A DNA stretch of 64,000 bases from NCBI GenBank assembly GCA_965153455.1, contig OZ234501.1:10726001-10790000 (forward strand), written 5' to 3'. Below the pieces are notes generated by a model. That model was not told where the DNA came from and made no database searches. It was given only the letters and a program-made list of their open reading frames with translations. Source of the stretch: Sphagnum compactum (Eukaryota > Bryophyta > Sphagnopsida > Sphagnales). Positions within the stretch are counted from its first letter, which is position 1. Every line of letters starts with the position of its first letter. The position numbers and the translations under genes are program-made. Of this stretch, positions 1 through 10,702 are shown piece after piece.

Positions 1-630
1 GGACTAGAGAGCACTTGGAAGGATGAAGTTTGAGATAGCACACAAAATAATCAGAGTGATTCAAGAGGGAGAAGTGTGCTTTTACTAAACCCAATCGGAT
101 GCAATCAACCACATAGTATTTGTCACAATCTTGGAGTCACAAATGAGCAATAGTACTAGTTAGGTGAGGCATAAATTAGTTAGATCAGGTGTTAGGTAGA
201 TAAGATAGATTAGGTAGGTAGATCAGATAGATCAATTTAGTTGGAACATGACTCATTCTGAAATTTTTGAGTTCCATGTTCCTCCTCCATCAATATTATT
301 AAGGCTACCTCTTGACTAATGTTAGTTTGCTTTGTTGTGTACTTAATCACTCACCTGTGGTGCCTCTTCTGCAACTGTTCAAGCTCAGTTTGGACGAGCT
401 TTAACAGTTCAGATCCAGGACCCCCAAAACAGAGAAGAAAACCATGTATTTGCAGCTCAGTGGCAGAGTTCAAATGCTCTTGATAATCTGCTGCAGGGCA
501 AATGCCAACGACTGGTTGGTTGGTCATTTGGTTAGTTAGGACCACTTGCTATCAGACTAGGTAGTTGAAGAGTTATTTTGGTGTAACTTTAGATGAGACC
601 ATTTATAGTCTTTTGTATTGACTAACAAAT
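1..630. other. non-genic stretch
   Basis: No supported gene. Around 160-240 there is a run of degenerate short words of the type TAGGTAGATCAGATAG, a decayed simple repeat. A minus-strand open stretch at 351-545 ends next to a plausible GT splice donor in that orientation, but its protein (64 residues) matches nothing I recognise. Confidence 0.5.
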
Positions 631-651
631 GGTCTTGTGGGCTGTGTGGTC

Positions 652-745
652 CAGTGTAAAGGAGGGGAGTGGTTTCATTACCAATGTGTTGGTATTAAGC
701 TCAGAGACACAATTCAAAGGGAAATGGTATTGTCTTACATGCGGC
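652..745 (+). pseudogene. ING-type PHD finger fragment, frameshifted
   Basis: The translation contains KGGEWFHYQCVGIK. After a one-base frame change near position 695 it continues as ETQFKGKWYCLTCG. Together these match the second half of the PHD finger of plant ING1/ING2 proteins (GGEWFHYxCVG, then ETxFKGKWYCPTC), which reads methylated histone H3K4. The zinc ligands His and Cys of the HYQC segment and the final C-x2-C pair are visible, while the first half of the finger and the ING N-terminal domain are not found nearby. The frame change inside the zinc finger argues for a dead exon copy. A sequencing error in a real last exon is the alternative. Confidence 0.7.
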
Positions 746-1410
746 GAATTGCAATAAAGGGGTCTCTTGGACCTCCCTTAGTTATTCTCCACCACTTGTC
801 TATGTATCCACAATTGTGACTGGGTTATAAATGGTGTCTTTCATGGTGTCTTTGTTGGCAGGTATGGTGGCACAGTTGAGGGAGCAAGTGTGTATTTGCT
901 TGATGAAAAAGCGGGAGGGACCAGAGGCAGATGAGACTGTAGAAAAAATGTGGCAGCTAATTGAGAGCAATCCAACCAACACCTTATGCTTTGATCTGGT
1001 GGCACCTCATTACAAATTGCTTTTCAAGGATCACTTTATTCTGTTCTGTTCAGTCTCTCTTTCATGACTCTGTTTCTCCTTGTCATATTGTTCTAATCCA
1101 GTAGCCTTCTGCATACACTGCAAGAACTTATTGTCATTCTGTTCATCTTGAAGCAAGGTACAGCTGCTATGTGCTTCAAATCTGTTCTTTTCAGTTGTTG
1201 GGGTGCTATCCCATGATGGCAAAACCTCTTGAGGAGAACTTTGACAGGAAGACCAAACTACTACTCTCCTGTATGTAGGCCTCTTTACTGCCTTTTGGCA
1301 AGCTAAACCATAATGAAGCTTACTCTCACAAGCTTTTGGCTAGGTTGAATGCAGGGTGCTAGCATATATCATGAAATGCTTCTTAGTCTCTTTCTGAATA
1401 GATGTTTTAA

Positions 1411-1440
1411 CCTGCCTGCTATGTTCCTGCCTGCTATGTT
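1411..1440. repeat. 15-bp tandem duplication
   Basis: Two exact adjacent copies of CCTGCCTGCTATGTT. Confidence 0.9.
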
Positions 1441-1640
1441 TGGTTCAATGTGTAGATGTGTTGTGCAGAGAGTTGTGCATGGTGAGAAGAGTGGAAGCGC
1501 ACATGGCAGCAAGGGGTCATTGCTAGACTGGGTTTGAGAAGGAGAGGCTAGCCAGGGAGGCGTAATGGCCTCAGCCAGAACAGGCATATTTGTTGATGAC
1601 TCCGGCCTTGCTTGTGTAAGTCATTGCAACATGCTTTTGA

Positions 1641-1860
1641 GTGCTAGCTAACATTATTAGACTGTTGCTTCCAGACATCCATATTTTTGTATGAATATTT
1701 GCTTGGAAGTTTGAGAGTTTGAGTACATAATTATAGACTGACTTACACCCACCATCAGGAGCTGATGAAGTCAGTGGGGAGTAATGGCAGCTCATTATGA
1801 CCATTCATGAAGGTTATCCTTGTACTTTGTAAGCGACATTCATGACTGCATGCAAATCTT
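1641..1860 (+). repeat. dispersed repeat, copy A (partner near 41.6-41.85 kb)
   Basis: This segment and 41597-41850 share the same order of blocks: GTGCTAGC-AACAT, TTGCTTCC, ACACCCA, GAGCTGATGAA-TCAGTGGG, ATGGCAGCTC and ACTTTGT-AGCGAC. Both are in the same orientation, with substitutions and small gaps between the blocks. No open frame is preserved in both copies, so it looks like a non-coding dispersed repeat or two copies of a decayed gene part. Confidence 0.75.
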
Positions 1861-2940
1861 CTTGTGTTTTCTTGACTTTTGCCAGAACTCAAACAAGGAT
1901 CACCTTGAAAGTGCTATTGTGGAATCTCGGAGATGTGTAAGTTCTGCTTATGTAAAAGAAAAAGCCTAAAAATTTGATGCTTGCCAGAGCTTGCATTGCT
2001 GAGAGCCTCTTCACTATGCCATAAGTATGCTACTTATGTACTGTATCATAATGGCAAGTTCCCATGAGGAGACATGTTACTTCAATCAGCAGGACCATGT
2101 TTAGCCACATGGTTGATTTATGCATTGGAACAGAAGTAAGGCTGCTGGGGACTGTGTTGTATTTCTATGCCAAAAGCAGTGTCATGTGGCAGTGGGCAAA
2201 TTGCAGATTCCAGCTCTCTTCCTGCAGAGTTTCTTCATAGGCTCCTGTCCACTATGCTGGAGCTTGATGAGCAATCTCAAATTAGTTCTCGTCTCTCTGT
2301 GTCAGATGACTGAAATGTGTAATTTACCGAAGTGAGTTTTAGAATACTGTCTTTTCAACCGCCATAAGGTCACTTTTGAGAGCAGAATGAGGTTGTATAC
2401 AGTGCAGGTTGTTTAGATATTTATATAACTTTCAGACCAACGACAACAAGAGAGAGTGATGAGTATGATGCAGAGGTGCCCACATCTCTTACTTGCCTGA
2501 AGTTTTCAAAGCACTACTTACTCAGCTCTCAGATAGATTGCACAAGTGAAGTAATGTGCCTGTCCTTGAAATTGATCAATAAAGGCCTGGTGATTGAGCA
2601 GGGGTAACTTGGCCACAAATTGTTCATTGAGCAGGGGTTCATTAGGGTCTACAGGCTGGTTGACATCAGGTGGTGATGGGAGGCTCTTTTTTTGTGACGG
2701 CCCAGGTGATATGCTAACAATGTGTTAAGCTCCCATGGTCAATGTGCTTGTACAGTAAAACCAAGTGTGGAAAACAATAATACCAATATAATTCAGCTCC
2801 AGGGACATCTTCTTGTTCAGGAACATGAATTTCATAGGTTCTTTTCTCTAACCCCAGGAATTGAGCCCTTGAAGGCAGAGGCACTCTCCAACTACATGAC
2901 ATTTTCAAAACCTCCATTTTAAAACACATGAACTCTCTTA

Positions 2941-3630
2941 CCCTTGCATTTGGATTGCCAAATCATTCTCAGTCGAAGTTTCAGCAATTTCACAGATGAG
3001 CTCCAGATCCAAATATGTATTGACCTAAACCTAAAACTGAAAGTTGTAACATCTTGGAAGCAGAAATCCAGTTGGTTCTCAGGCAGTGTGACTTGGACAT
3101 TGTGCGTAGGAAGCACAATTGACCTGAATAGGTATAACATTGCAGCAAGAAGCAACAGTGCAAAAAAACACGAAACCCAAACCCTAATGTCTGCAGCTGT
3201 ATCCACAATCTGTCCACTCAAACCCCTTAACCAAAAGCTCCAAGAAAAAAAAGAAAAAGGAAAAAAGAATCAGACAACAAAAAATTCTAGCTACTGGTCT
3301 CACATCTGAATAATTCCCACAGATGCAACCGAGATCCCTGCACACTTCTTGCTCATACCAAAATTTGCTGATACCATAACAGACGAAAGAAATGAGGACA
3401 GAAGATAAAATAGGTATGCGAAAGAAATTCTTGAAGGTTCACTTGTTCCACCTTCTTTCTTTCTCGCATTCATTTCTCGCAACAGTGAAGTTTTCAGTTG
3501 AGCTGTTTATCCCTGCTCAAATCATCATGCATCTGGCCCAATTTCAATTGCTTCATCGTATGTTACAGCATGCATCTTTTTGGAGCATTTGCAACTTAAT
3601 TGAGTCTCTTTCCAAAAGGATTTTACCGTG
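2941..3630. other. spacer upstream of the maturase-like gene
   Basis: No gene is supported. A plus-strand open stretch at 2944-3309 is low-complexity at its C-terminal end and unlike known proteins. One AAACCC-type telo-like word occurs near 3175. Confidence 0.4.
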
Positions 3631-3647
3631 AAACCCTAAACCCTAAA
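3631..3647. promoter_or_regulatory. double telo-box
   Basis: Two overlapping AAACCCTAA units stand about 310 bases upstream of the maturase-like ORF. Telo-boxes are a known element of promoters and leaders of plant genes for translation and organelle biogenesis. The position fits a promoter or leader of the downstream gene, but the transcription start is not determined. An interstitial telomere repeat is the alternative, although two units are few. Confidence 0.55.
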
Positions 3648-3959
3648 TCTTGCTAGGTACCTCATTTGCTTCTAGCTTCTGCTTCGATATCTGCCTGGAG
3701 GCTTCACAGGTGACTTAATATTTTAGTGAGGTTTCCGTTTCTGTGCTTCAGATTCCTGTAACTGAGAATTTCATACCTTCCAGATTGCACCCACCGTGGT
3801 TGGGATCCCCTGCCTTTCTTCTTTTTCTTGCCTGAACAACTGTTGATTTGAACCCTGAACCAGTTTTTGCAAGGTGACTGTGGGATGGATGCTCAGCAAG
3901 GAATCAGTAGAGATGAGAGCACTGGAAATGACAGGTGAGAGACCAGGAGGGTATGAAGG

Positions 3960-5147
3960 ATGAAGGAGCAGTATGTCCGGTACGGCAAGGAATGCCTTGT
4001 GGGCATTCAGGGTTCAAGAGAGGCAGTTGAAAAGATATCAGCAAGGATTGTGCAGTTTCTCAACTCCAAGCTGCATTTGGAAGTGGGCTTCACATCACAT
4101 GTATTCACTGCCAATAACTCTGTTTTGTTTCTGGGAATGAGGATCAGTGCAGTGCTTCCCAGCAGATGGCCCAGACAGTATTCTGGAGAAGTGGAGACAC
4201 GGCGCAAAAGCAGGGGCCGCCTTCAGAATCTGGCACAGCTACGCACAGAGATTTGGAACAAGGAGTTGCAGGACCTAAGCCTTACAGCATGGGCACTAGG
4301 TTTGAAGAAGACCAAAAAGAAACTCTCTTCATGGGAAGCAGCAGAGCAAGCCATGTACACCAAAGCACAAGAGGCGAGCAGGGATTTTCTCTTCAAGAAG
4401 ATCAGGAGAGGTGAGACTTGGCAACCACTTGAAAGACTCCTATGCAAGGAAGAGATTTTTCTCAATGATGCAGCCACAATGGGGATTCCAGATGAGATTC
4501 TCAAGGCCCATAGACATCTATCACTTCTTTTGCAAAAGTTCCTGCAGGATGAATCAATGAGTGTGGAGAGACAAAAAAAGATTGAAAATGACTTGCTCCA
4601 AGAAGAAGGTGAGGAGGAGAGGTCAGGAGATTTTGGACTCATGATGATACCACTGCAAATTCTGGCCCCAATGGAAGTGATAACCGGAAAACTAAGAAGG
4701 AAGGGTATTCTCCAACCCTCTAAAGCTTTTCCTACTGTGCTCACCTCCATGCTGAATTCATCTGATGAGGCAATTGTCACTTACTTTACATCCCTAGCCA
4801 AAGGGCTACTTAGATACTATCGCTGTTGTGACAACTTTCAGAAAGTTAGGCAATTGGTGAACCATCAAGTAAGATGGTCAGCATTGTTTACACTTGCAAG
4901 TAAGCATGGATGTAGTGCAAAAAAGATCATCACCACTCATTCCAGAGCACCCAAGGTTGTGGATCACAAGGGGAAGGTGATTGCTCAGTTTCCAAGCTCT
5001 CCAATTATCTCTCGCACTGGGAAGAGGTATCTCCCAGACATTCAACAAGATGCAGTTGATGACATCTTGCAGTCTACAACCATACGCCTTCCTCTACATA
5101 GAGTGAGGAAGGGGCAGGTGTCTCGAGTTCAACTGCGCACTGCTTGA
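3960..5147 (+). CDS. nuclear group II intron maturase-like protein (nMAT type), N-terminus missing or on an unseen exon
   Basis: The 395-residue frame starts inside the last conserved block of a group II intron reverse-transcriptase domain (YVRYGKECLVGI at residues 5-16, then FLNSKLHLEVG and VLFLGMRI). It ends with a maturase domain X near residues 285-330 (YYRCCDNFQKVRQLV, VRWSALFTLASKH). The RT active-site motif YADD is replaced by YGKE, so polymerase activity is unlikely. No HNH endonuclease follows domain X, which resembles plant nMAT1/nMAT2 rather than nMAT4. Such proteins are nuclear-encoded, imported into mitochondria and needed for splicing of organelle introns. Family members are usually about 700 residues, so roughly the first half is absent. 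An in-frame TGA lies six bases upstream of the ATG. A splice acceptor (GAGCAG before TATGTCCGG) could join an upstream exon, but no RT N-terminal coding is visible in the preceding 3 kb. It may be a truncated copy. Confidence 0.75.
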   Translation: MKEQYVRYGKECLVGIQGSREAVEKISARIVQFLNSKLHLEVGFTSHVFTANNSVLFLGMRISAVLPSRWPRQYSGEVETRRKSRGRLQNLAQLRTEIWNKELQDLSLTAWALGLKKTKKKLSSWEAAEQAMYTKAQEASRDFLFKKIRRGETWQPLERLLCKEEIFLNDAATMGIPDEILKAHRHLSLLLQKFLQDESMSVERQKKIENDLLQEEGEEERSGDFGLMMIPLQILAPMEVITGKLRRKGILQPSKAFPTVLTSMLNSSDEAIVTYFTSLAKGLLRYYRCCDNFQKVRQLVNHQVRWSALFTLASKHGCSAKKIITTHSRAPKVVDHKGKVIAQFPSSPIISRTGKRYLPDIQQDAVDDILQSTTIRLPLHRVRKGQVSRVQLRTA

Positions 5148-6915
5148 TGTCTGTGCAGCAGCTGGTCTGGGAGGTTCGGTTGGAAGGCCTGAAAGCCAAA
5201 ACAGTATAGGTCTAGGAAAGCTCACAATGCTTTTTCCACAAGCCTGGAGAATCTGCAGTCAGGTGTGACCTTTCCTTTCATATGACATGGTGTAAACATA
5301 CCCATTGGTACATCTACACAATGGGAGTCAGAAATGTTCTGAAATGTTTGGAAATCACAATAGCAGAATAGCAGACCCTGTTTCACTGGAATGCACCCAC
5401 CCCTAGTCTCTGGGTGGTCTTCAATTCCAACTTACCATGTACCTACACTTGAATTGAAGTGAATCGACTGGTACCTGTTAGGTTGGCCTCCCAGCTTGCA
5501 ATGCAACCTGTACATCCCCAGTTTTGGGGTCAATCAACTGGTACTTTTTAGTGGCTTGCTTGTTATTTACCACATTGAGCAGGTTTGTATCCACATATCC
5601 CCAATGACTCCTGCACACCCTGCACCTTGTTTTTCCATGCCTTTGTTCTGCTTTTCCAATTGAACTCCTTACGAATTAAATCTTCCATACAGCTCTCATA
5701 TAATTTTGATAACATGGTAATTTGGCTAAGTGTCTGGCTGTTGAATTTTGACATTTCAATGAGTTTCTTCTAAATCCTGAATGAAGGTGGCCTAATCTTA
5801 CTTTCAATTGTATGGGGATAATGTCAATAATGAAGATATCAATTGTTGGGAGCCTCCAGTAACAGGCATGAGATCCTGGCTCCTTTGTGGATTCTTGTTT
5901 TTCTCCGTTGTTGGCACTAGATCCATCTTCACTTACCTTATCACTCTTGGTTACACAGCTAGGTATGATTTAGGGTGCGTCCTCCTAACTATATCAGTCA
6001 TGGCAAACTAAGGTATGTGAACCAACCATATCACCTCCCTAAGAGCCTTGTACATGATTAGCTCAAAAAGATAGTACATGATTACCTCACTTCAACCCTT
6101 CCATTGTGCTTGTCATTGAATTCATCTGTTTCAGCAGCTTCAGATGGAGCTTTTTTTTTCTTCAAGGTCTGTCAACTGGGCCAATGGCACCACCTGCAAT
6201 CCGCCTGCAATCCAGTTTTCTCACACGCTCCCCCCTGTACCCATCTGCATTTCAGTTCTCAAAAAGACAGAACTAGGTGATGGCCAATGAAGTAGAGAAA
6301 GATGCCCTTAGCTTGTTGCTCATTAACCACATTTAGCGTACTCATATAAGATAGGATTTTGCTATGAGACCTTTCAATGCCCAACTTCCATCAAAATTTT
6401 GACACTATGCAAGGGATATTAGTGTTTCAGGGATAAAGAAGATCGTACCTTCTCTGGGTCATCAACCCAGAGCACAAGCAAATGTGATTTAAGGAATTCT
6501 GTAAAAGAAGCTTTAAATGCCCGTTAACACACTTGGAGAGGAGCGTGTTAAATCAAGTGTGAGTGGACTTGGTCATGAACATTGGCATATTCACAATCTG
6601 GATCTTCACATTGAGGCATTGCCCTAGAAATCCCTTTTGGTACAAGTCACTGGCTCAGACAACTTTGGGTTCACACAATGCCAACTAGGTGATTTGCCAC
6701 ACTGATTGATCCAGCAGAGAATCATGGGATGGATTCAGTTTACTGACAAAAATTCCTACCCAGAAGATCTAGACTCTGAACTTTCATTTCCAAAATGCCT
6801 AGTGGCTACTTTGCCTAGTGGCTACTTTGCCAAACCACTTCAAATCTGACAGAGAGTCTCTACTCACAAGGCAGACTCTCATACATCCTGTACTTGGCAG
6901 TTATATTATGCAAAA
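5148..6915. other. spacer
   Basis: No gene is supported. A 16-bp tandem duplication (GCCTAGTGGCTACTTT twice) lies at 6797-6828. Confidence 0.5.
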
Positions 6916-7291
6916 GAGGAGGACATCAAATCAGCAATGGGTCCTTATTGCAGAAAGTACAAAAGTGATGTCTGCTTCTTATTTTTCTTGTCTGCCCTTG
7001 GCCCAATCCATCCTTTTGAGAAAAACATGGATGATGCCCAGACACAAATTTTGGGTCCTGTCATCAGTTTGGGTGTGTAATAGACACTAGGAGGCATGTT
7101 ACACGTATTACTCATCCTTGTGTCTATTACTCACCCAAAGTGTGCATAATAAAACCAAAAATTTGTGTCTGGGCAGCACCAAGACGTGTTTGGTGATGAT
7201 GAGACACGTCTTGGTGGGGCAATTGGGCAGTCAGGGAAAAAAAAAATTGTACTGTCTAAATAAGGACCCATTGCTGATTTAAGGTCCTCCC
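6916..7291. mobile_element. foldback MITE with ~185-bp arms
   Basis: The segment reads almost the same on both strands. The outer ends pair as GCAATGGGTCCTTATT with AATAAGGACCCATTGC. Inner blocks pair as GCCCAGACACAAATTTTGG with its complement near 7160, and TAATAGACAC with GTGTCTATTA around the apex near 7103. A further small hairpin (ACCAAGACGTGT with ACACGTCTTGGT) is nested at about 7178-7218 in the right arm only, so the arms have diverged by insertion. There is no coding capacity. The target duplication is not obvious. Confidence 0.8.
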
Positions 7292-7823
7292 CCAAATGAC
7301 CACTTACCTCCTAAGGCAATAAGAACCTACACTAGGGTCAACATATTCACACCTAAATGAGCAACAAAGATCACTTTGAAATGTGGGCTACAGTATAGGA
7401 ATTGCTGATCATTGTCCAGACGAACAACTCACCTCTGGGATCTTTAATAATTCAGTGGGATTTTGAATAATTCTTGGTTAACATGCACAAATCAACAACT
7501 TAAATTTGACAAATCCAGTATCCTAACAAAGGGCTGTGCAAGTTCCATGGCTTGCAAATCAACTTATGAGTCATAATAAGGTAGAGCACCTAGAACTGTC
7601 AGAATAAGCAATCTGAGTAAATCAGACTTCAGTTTTTCTTTTCTTTTCTTTCCCTTTTTTTTTTTCTTTTTTCACAAATTTTCTCTTAAAGAAAAGACAA
7701 TATGAAACTCAACCCAAGTTAAAGCGAATTTTTTGGACTTATTTTCAATTAGTTATGAATTTTTAAAAATAAATCTTAGGGTGTCCCTGAATAGAGAGTA
7801 GACTCATTTTTTAATTGGTGGGT

Positions 7824-7929
7824 GTAAAGGAATTTTTCTGCGGCTCTTCCTGGGTTCAAGGGCATGACCATGGGCAGTAGTAGCCTGAAGCTGGGCCCAG
7901 AAACCCAGGAAGAGCCAAAGAAAGGTTCC
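7824..7929. mobile_element. short foldback element
   Basis: The arms GGCTCTTCCTGGGTT (7842-7856) and AACCCAGGAAGAGCC (7902-7916) are perfect inverted copies. Weaker pairing extends outward (TAAAGGAA with TTCCTTAC). It is non-coding and probably a MITE or hairpin relic. Confidence 0.75.
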
Positions 7930-8099
7930 TTACCTTATGTAAAGGACTTTTGAAAATTTTAACCTTACAAAAGCCAAAGGTTCTTCCAAACTCATTTATT
8001 GAGATCTTGCCATGAGTAAAAAGTTAGTTTGTGAATTTGAAGTGAAACTATGTGACGGGAGGTGATTGAAAATGACTGTACAGAGAAAATTTCAAAAGG

Positions 8100-8351
8100 T
8101 ATAGGAGAAGGGTCTCTGTACAGGCCCTTCCATGATTTGAGATCTGTGCCCGAGGGAAGACGTCGAAAATCACTAAAGGGCCTGTACTCAGGTCCTTTTC
8201 CTACGTAAAGCAGAGCTGGGATTTTTCCACTTTTTAGAAATAGTGACAGGCTGACTGGTACCGTCCACCGCAGAAGATCCAGCTTGCTATAAACAGGTTT
8301 CTTCAGGCAGGCAAGGGAGCTGAAAATACAGAGGAAAAATCCAGGCAGTGC
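8100..8351 (+). repeat. left arm of a long inverted pair
   Basis: This copy carries blocks TATAGGAGAAGGG, GGCCTGTACTCAGGTCCTTT, AGCAGAGCTG, ATAGTGACAGGCTG, GTTTCTTCAGGCAG and GGGAGCTGAAAATACA. All of them recur in reverse complement at 10482-10702. An extra ~70-bp piece near 8110-8185, absent from the right arm, forms its own hairpin (GTACAGGCCCTT with AAGGGCCTGTAC). Confidence 0.85.
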
Positions 8352-10481
8352 AGTACTGTGGAATTAAGGGAGGAGGGCAATTGGGTTGTCCAATTTTGCC
8401 CCAAGGAATTGGTAGCCCCTAGCTTCCCACCAATATTAGAGGTATGATTATTATGACCATGTCACCTTCTTGCATGTAGAATATTTTTGCATGACAGAAG
8501 CAAAGTTGCAGTTCACAAAATGCCCAGCCCACAATGTGTGGAATAGGGATTGCCACTGATATATAAGACGTGAAACTCAACAGCAGACAAATGCATACAC
8601 ACACACACACACACACACTCCTTGAATTGCACAAGATCGCGACCCAATAATGAAGACGTAATCTGAAGTGTGTTGTGATGCAACTGCCAATTGAAAAATC
8701 CACAGCAAATAAGACCTCACAATGCAAATGAATGAGTATGACCTAAATGAAGTCTTTCAAGAGGCAAATGCCATAATAAGTTCAGTGTTTGCAAACGAAA
8801 TGAGCATAATTAAATCTTGGGGTTTATAACACTCCAGATTTTCAAAGGAAAATCTGTGTAAAGTAGTAGTGATCTGTACCAATTGTAAACATTCTGCACA
8901 AACCACGGTTTTCGCTAGACAAGATTCATGTAGAAAATGACACGGTCGCTGTGCAGGACAGCTTCAATTTACACAGTGAAAGAAGATCGTCCCGGTGCAA
9001 AACGTGCGGGTGTGTGCAGCACTCAAATTTTGTCAAACACGGCGCACCAAGTGAAAGACAGTTCTGATCATCGTCGTGGCCGAACAAGTCGACGCACAGG
9101 GCAAGTGCAAAAGCTTGCAGGCAGCTGCTTGGAAAACAGTGAGCCAGGAAGCCTTCATGTGATCGAACACGGATGCGGCCACTTCCGGCTCATGATACAG
9201 AGTAGCAAACCGCCTCCAACCCCATCGTCAAGCTCACGAGCTGCCTGCAGCAGAAAATTTTCCCCTCTATTTTCTCCTTGTTGTAAATGTTTTTTTAAGT
9301 TGCTATAAAGTTAGCCAAGTTTAAGATCAACTTATTGGTGGCCACAAAATGGCATTTCATAATGAGATTCAGTGTAGGGTGAAGCTCAAGACCCTGCGCT
9401 TTGCACTGAGCATGTTGAAAAATATAACACTTGACGCCATAGGAACATTGGCTTTCGCCAATAGGAAACTTTGCAAGGTGGAAGTGTTTGGTGAATTAAA
9501 GATGCTTTTGCGAGTTGCAGAGAACAATCTGAACTAAGGCCATCTTTTTGGATTTGCTTAGCCTTGAAGCCTTGTTTCCAAGAGCATACACATAAAATAC
9601 TAACAAAGCTTTCTTCGCACTGTTCAAGTGTGCGACATCAGTCCGCCGATTTAGGCCCCTTCCCTTCTCTTGTAAAGCAGCTCTCTCTCTCTTTACATGG
9701 TTCTCAAAGCAAAAGGTAGGCAGGCACTACAAGCCCTTTGTCCTACGCATCTATCTAGAAGGATGTGTGGTCCATTGGTTTCATTAAATGCTTCTATCTC
9801 TCTACAAGATGTTTTGCTACATTCATATTGAATCTTAGTTTCCATTTTTAACTTTGGTGCACTTTGCTTTAAATCTTCAACACACAAGGAAAGACGTTGT
9901 GAGGGGAGGTTAAACCCAGAAAATGACAAACCAGAAATAAAAATCTTTTGAGGATATTCTTTTTTCGTTTTGCGCCTTTTCTTTTTTCTTGCTCTATTTT
10001 TTCCTCTCTATGAACAAAGCCCAAAGAAATAAGAAGCAAGTTGTTTTTCTTCCTAGCCTAGCACGTCCGGCCCGATCATTCCTCGGGCATCTTTCATTTA
10101 CAATATTCTTTGTTTAATTGACACTCATGAATGTAGTTGAAAATACACCAAGGGTTGGCTCTAGTTATCTTCTTTTACGGCATGCTGTTATTGTCGTTAT
10201 ATTCTATATGTTAATTAGTCGTATCTGCTTTGCCGCAACTTTACCAAGCATACAGACCGCATCCATTTTTGCCTATTTTTTCTTCTTCTGTTGATACTTG
10301 GGAAGTACCTGCTGAGTGTAATAGGGAAATTTTTAAAATGAGGTGGATAACAAAAAATGGAACACTCGGCTCTGAACATCCACCCAAACAGGCATTCCAT
10401 TTTGTGAGGGAAAAATGCACTGGGTGATGGGCCCTCCACTTACTCTAAGAAAATCAGAGCTGGTCTTTACCAAATCATAAA
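8352..10481. other. interior between the inverted arms
   Basis: No recognised protein. It holds a CA microsatellite (8597-8618), a comparatively GC-rich block at about 8930-9300 with an open 123-codon plus-strand frame of no known family, and another short open stretch at 9349-9537. If the arms are transposon ends, this 2.1-kb interior is the cargo. Confidence 0.4.
8597..8618. repeat. (CA)n microsatellite
   Basis: Eleven uninterrupted AC/CA dinucleotides. Confidence 0.95.
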
Positions 10482-10702
10482 GCACTGACTGGCTTTTTCC
10501 TTTGTATTTTCAGCTCCCTTACACTGCCTGAAGAAACTTGTTTTGAGAAAGGGGGATCTTCTAAGGTGGAAGCTACCCGCCATGTACTGGGAATTTCTGA
10601 CCAGCAGAAGGTAAGCCAGCCTGTCACTATTTTCAAAAAGCGAAAAAATCTCAGCTCTGCTTGACGAAGGAAAAGGACCTGAGTACAGGCCCTTCTCCTA
10701 TA
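10482..10702 (-). repeat. right arm of a long inverted pair
   Basis: Reverse-complement partner of 8100-8351. It contains the complements of the same blocks in the mirrored order, ending with CCCTTCTCCTATA. Confidence 0.85.

Larger units (their letters stand above)
830..2940. other. spacer with one coding-like stretch, no recognised gene
   Basis: Positions 846-1032 keep an open plus-strand frame that is rich in charged residues (MKKREGPEADETVEKMWQLI) and looks protein-like, but I do not recognise it. It follows the PHD remnant and could be part of the same decayed gene. The rest holds short repeats listed separately and no other supported feature. Confidence 0.35.

Noticed and set aside
3631-3647. 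Interstitial telomere or chromosome-end fusion
   Set aside because: Only two telomere-type units upstream of a gene. The promoter telo-box explanation is sufficient.
4223-4780. 185-codon open frame on the minus strand
   Set aside because: It is the antisense shadow of the maturase-like gene, whose plus-strand frame carries the recognisable domain X.
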